From Bremerella volcania (GTDB taxonomy: Bacteria > Planctomycetota > Planctomycetia > Pirellulales > Pirellulaceae): a stretch of DNA of 64,000 nt. Each line of letters opens with the position of its first letter. Position 1 is the first letter of the stretch. The DNA is taken from assembly GCF_007748115.1 (NCBI RefSeq), contig NZ_CP036289.1, positions 4,526,001-4,590,000 on the forward strand, written 5' to 3'. The translations under genes and the position numbers were made by a program. The notes under the pieces were generated by a model. The model did not search any database, was not told the origin of the DNA, and saw only the letters and a program-made list of their open reading frames with translations. Positions 61,761 through 64,000 of this stretch are shown here, piece by piece.

Positions 61761-62189
61761 CTACGACGTTTGGGCCATGGGACCGGACTTGAACGCCTCG
61801 ATGACCTCTTGGGGGACGCGTGCCGGCATCCTTTTTTCCAGGTCGACAAATGCCCAATTCGTTTGCGCGACGGCGAGTATTTTTTGATCTCGCATACGAA
61901 GAATCTCATACTTGCGGACGCACGATGCCCGGCGGAATGAATCGACCCAGGTGACGACCTCAAGCTGGTCGTTCTCAAACGCCGGGTAGCGGTACTCGAT
62001 TTGATGGGCCCGGACAACCCAACTGCAACCTAACTTGCCGTACTCGTCATGCCCCCACCCTTTTTCCAGGGAATGAGCCACGGCAGCATCTTGCATCCAC
62101 TTCAAGTAGACGAGGTTGTTGACGTGCCCCTGAAGGTCGATGTCGTCGGTTACGACATCGATTTTGTGATGATAGATATTGGTAAGCAT
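61761..62189 (-). CDS. Acyl-CoA thioesterase, YbgC/4HBT family
   Basis: From ATG 62189 the product is 142 residues, with a single hot-dog domain: VVTDDIDLQGHVNNLVYLKWMQDAA (catalytic Asp and HVNN, the 4-hydroxybenzoyl-CoA thioesterase pattern), then VVRAHQIEYRYPAF and VTWVDSFRRASCVRKYEIL. It should cleave acyl-CoA esters, such as short or aromatic ones. It starts 16 bases after the HAD phosphatase gene on the same strand and may be in its operon. A TTG start at 62204 would add five residues. Confidence 0.87.
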   Translation of the reverse strand: MLTNIYHHKIDVVTDDIDLQGHVNNLVYLKWMQDAAVAHSLEKGWGHDEYGKLGCSWVVRAHQIEYRYPAFENDQLEVVTWVDSFRRASCVRKYEILRMRDQKILAVAQTNWAFVDLEKRMPARVPQEVIEAFKSGPMAQTS

Positions 62190-62204
62190 GAATTCTAAAA
62201 GCAA

Positions 62205-62795
62205 CTAAGCCCCGGCCGTGATCCGTCGCGGGGTGTGAAACTCTCGGACATCGATCACGTGCATTCCGGCCGCCTGACCGGCTTCGATTCCGAGTTGAGC
62301 ATCTTCGTAGACGCAGCACTTTTCAGGAGCAACCCCCAGTCGCGTCGCCGCTTCTAGGAAGACGTCCGGAAACGGCTTATGACGCTTGGTATCTTCCGAG
62401 CAAACGAACGCCTGGAAATAGTCGGCGATTTCCAACTGGTCCAGAATTCGCTCCATCACCCACCGCATGGCCCCAGTGGCAACCGCCATCGGGACTTTGC
62501 CGTGATTGAGTCGAACGACTTCCAGAACCGGCTCGATCGGTCCGACTTCCGAGATCAAATCGACGAAGGCGTTCTCTTTTTCGTGAGCACATTCGGCCGC
62601 ATTGAGCGTTTTGCCTTGTTCCTCGGCCAAAATATTGAATATGCGTTCGGTCGGAACTCCCCCCAGCGAATAGAAGCGATCTTCCGAAAACTCCAGCCCA
62701 TGCTTCTGCGTGATCTTTCGCCACGACAAATAGTGGGCTGGCATCGTATCGGCCAGGGTGCCATCCAAGTCAAAAATGTAGCCTTCAAATTCCAC
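62205..62795 (-). CDS. HAD-superfamily phosphatase, beta-phosphoglucomutase-like
   Basis: The 196-residue product has the HAD motifs FDLDGTLADT (motif I, residues ~8-17), AVATGAM (motif II Thr/Ser position), KRHKPFPDVFLEAA (motif III Lys) and VYEDAQLGIEAGQAAGM (motif IV acidic pair). The cap is the four-helix type (residues ~18-85) of phosphoglucomutase-like and YqaB/GPH-type phosphatases. The substrate is likely a small sugar phosphate. Upstream of the thioesterase. Confidence 0.9.
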   Translation of the reverse strand: MEFEGYIFDLDGTLADTMPAHYLSWRKITQKHGLEFSEDRFYSLGGVPTERIFNILAEEQGKTLNAAECAHEKENAFVDLISEVGPIEPVLEVVRLNHGKVPMAVATGAMRWVMERILDQLEIADYFQAFVCSEDTKRHKPFPDVFLEAATRLGVAPEKCCVYEDAQLGIEAGQAAGMHVIDVREFHTPRRITAGA

Positions 62796-62974
62796 CGGAA
62801 TGCCTCTTTATGGTGCGGAATTGCGTCTTCTCCGTTCCCGCTATTGTAGATGCTATGTCCGCTGAATGAAGGGCATTTGAGTTGACTCAGCTAGAGCATG
62901 GTGACGATAATGTGGCTTCCCGCCGCCTAGCGCAATGATCCTCCCCGCTCTAACCTCGTTAAGGGTATTGCTGA

Positions 62975-64000
62975 ATGCGTCTGCCGTTTTACCTTTCTTT
63001 CTGCCTGACACTGCTTTCGTGGAATACTCTGTCGGCTGATATCAACTGGCCAGAGTTTCGCGGCTCGGATGGGAATGGAGCCAACTTTTCGGCCGAAGTT
63101 CCCACCGACTTGAGCGATCCCCAGAATATCGCCTGGAAGGCGGAACCACACGGCAAGGGCTGGTCGTCCCCCGTCGTCTGGGGAGATCAACTGTGGATCA
63201 CGACCGCCACGGAAGATGGCAAACAACAGTACGCGCTCTGTTACGACCGAAACACGGGCGAGAAGAAGTTCGACCTGTTGCTCTTCGAGAACGAAGAAGT
63301 CGACGAAGCGCACATGACCAACAGCTACGCTTCGTGCACCCCGGCAATCGAAGAAGGCCGCATCTATGTTCACTTCGGCCGATACGGCACGGCCTGCCTC
63401 GACACGAAGACGGGAAAGAAACTCTGGGAGCGGCGTGACCTTCCTTGCGATCATCACCGGGGTCCGGCATCTTCCCCCGTCATTGACGACAAGAACATGT
63501 ATGTTGCCTTCGACGGGTTCGATGTGCAGTACGTTGTCGCCCTGGATAAAGAGACCGGCAAGACCGTTTGGAAGACCGATCGCAACATCAAATACAACAC
63601 CGACAACGGTGACTGGATGAAGGCCTATGGAACTGGCCTGCTGATCGAACATGCCGGACGTCGACAGCTGATCTATCCCAGCGCCTATGCGACGCAATCG
63701 TTCGATCCCGAGACGGGTGATATCCTATGGAGCATACAGCACGGAGGCATGAATGCGGCCATTCGCCCGATCTATCGTCACGGGCTGGTCTATGTATTCC
63801 CTGGCCATGGCAAGAACCTGCTGGTGGCCGTTGATCCATCGGGCAGCGGAGACGTCACGGCAAGCCACGTGAAGTGGAGTGCCGGCAAAGGGGTGCCGCT
63901 GCGTCCTGGTCCTGTGTTTATCGAAGACAAAATCTACATGCTGGATGACGACGGAGTCGTCTCTTGCCGCGATGCGAAATCAGGAGATGTCGATTGGATC
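62975..64000 (+). CDS. PQQ-like beta-propeller protein, partial (3' end outside)
   Basis: The frame opens at ATG 62975 (AAGGG ~9 bases upstream) and stays open to the window end, 342 codons. The product has a signal peptide (LSFCLTLLSWNTLSA), DINWPEFRGSDGNGA (a PQQ-propeller start also seen in planctomycete relatives), and repeated blade motifs with W: NTGEKKFDL, TKTGKKLWERR, KETGKTVWKTD, PETGDILWS. These are the BamB/PQQ-like repeats, with the AxDxxTGxxxW consensus. The role is unknown: periplasmic or outer-membrane scaffold, or a dehydrogenase-like protein without the cofactor. Confidence 0.87.
   Translation, partial: MRLPFYLSFCLTLLSWNTLSADINWPEFRGSDGNGANFSAEVPTDLSDPQNIAWKAEPHGKGWSSPVVWGDQLWITTATEDGKQQYALCYDRNTGEKKFDLLLFENEEVDEAHMTNSYASCTPAIEEGRIYVHFGRYGTACLDTKTGKKLWERRDLPCDHHRGPASSPVIDDKNMYVAFDGFDVQYVVALDKETGKTVWKTDRNIKYNTDNGDWMKAYGTGLLIEHAGRRQLIYPSAYATQSFDPETGDILWSIQHGGMNAAIRPIYRHGLVYVFPGHGKNLLVAVDPSGSGDVTASHVKWSAGKGVPLRPGPVFIEDKIYMLDDDGVVSCRDAKSGDVDWI

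Overview
This window looks like chromosomal DNA of a planctomycete, most likely of the Pirellulaceae (Blastopirellula, Bremerella or Rhodopirellula-like). That placement is inference from gene content. The window holds a DUF1559 prepilin-like protein, a FGly-type sulfatase, two SASA-type esterases, a redoxin/cytochrome/copper-monooxygenase fusion, PQQ-propeller and HEAT proteins with signal peptides, and many genes with GTG or TTG starts. Most of it is G+C-rich and ordinary core genome. I see no insertion sequence, prophage, CRISPR array or rRNA.

Layout. 1-5.4 kb: a short GT2 glycosyltransferase, hisI, a RidA-like gene, prfB with its +1 frameshift site, a hypothetical gene and a REC-GGDEF-CBS diguanylate cyclase. 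5.7-8.9 kb: a TPR lipoprotein and a Wza-like polysaccharide export protein. 9-13 kb: the redoxin fusion, a PilZ-like protein and a transglutaminase/TPR protein. 13-21.7 kb: tRNA-Gly(CCC), a SASA esterase, an MsbA-type ABC exporter, a lipoprotein and DUF1559 pair, a DCC-family protein and a large coiled-coil membrane protein. 22-30.6 kb: korB and korA, a hypothetical gene, an esterase, ribBA, and a cysH-rrf2-small-gene operon. 30.8-36.9 kb: a Kef-type antiporter, rhaB, a Gfo/Idh/MocA oxidoreductase, and an array of three paralogous small membrane proteins plus a 34-residue mini-gene. 37-39.3 kb: groES-groEL behind a sigma-54-type promoter. 39.4-42.5 kb: a lower-G+C island with a CesT-like chaperone candidate and a large Asn/Ser-rich effector-like protein. 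42.5-45.7 kb: PPK2, an NhaR-like LysR regulator and a universal stress protein. 45.8-53.7 kb: polysaccharide-degradation genes (a modular glycoside hydrolase, a sulfatase, a SASA esterase) and a decayed FAD oxidoreductase. 54-64 kb: HEAT proteins, the Fur-boxed feoA-feoA-feoB-Cys-rich operon, a class IV aminotransferase, a 162-bp inverted-repeat element, a thioesterase, a HAD phosphatase and a PQQ-propeller gene cut by the window edge.

Themes. Several genes point to life on sulfated or complex polysaccharides (sulfatase, glycoside hydrolase, SASA esterases, rhamnulokinase). Regulation visible in the DNA includes a Fur box at feo, an inverted-repeat promoter on the cysH-rrf2 operon, a sigma-54 promoter at groESL and the prfB autoregulatory frameshift. 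A family of short G+C-rich palindromes (core CCCTCTCCC) is scattered between genes. The least explained part is the chaperone/effector-like pair at 39.4-42.0 kb.
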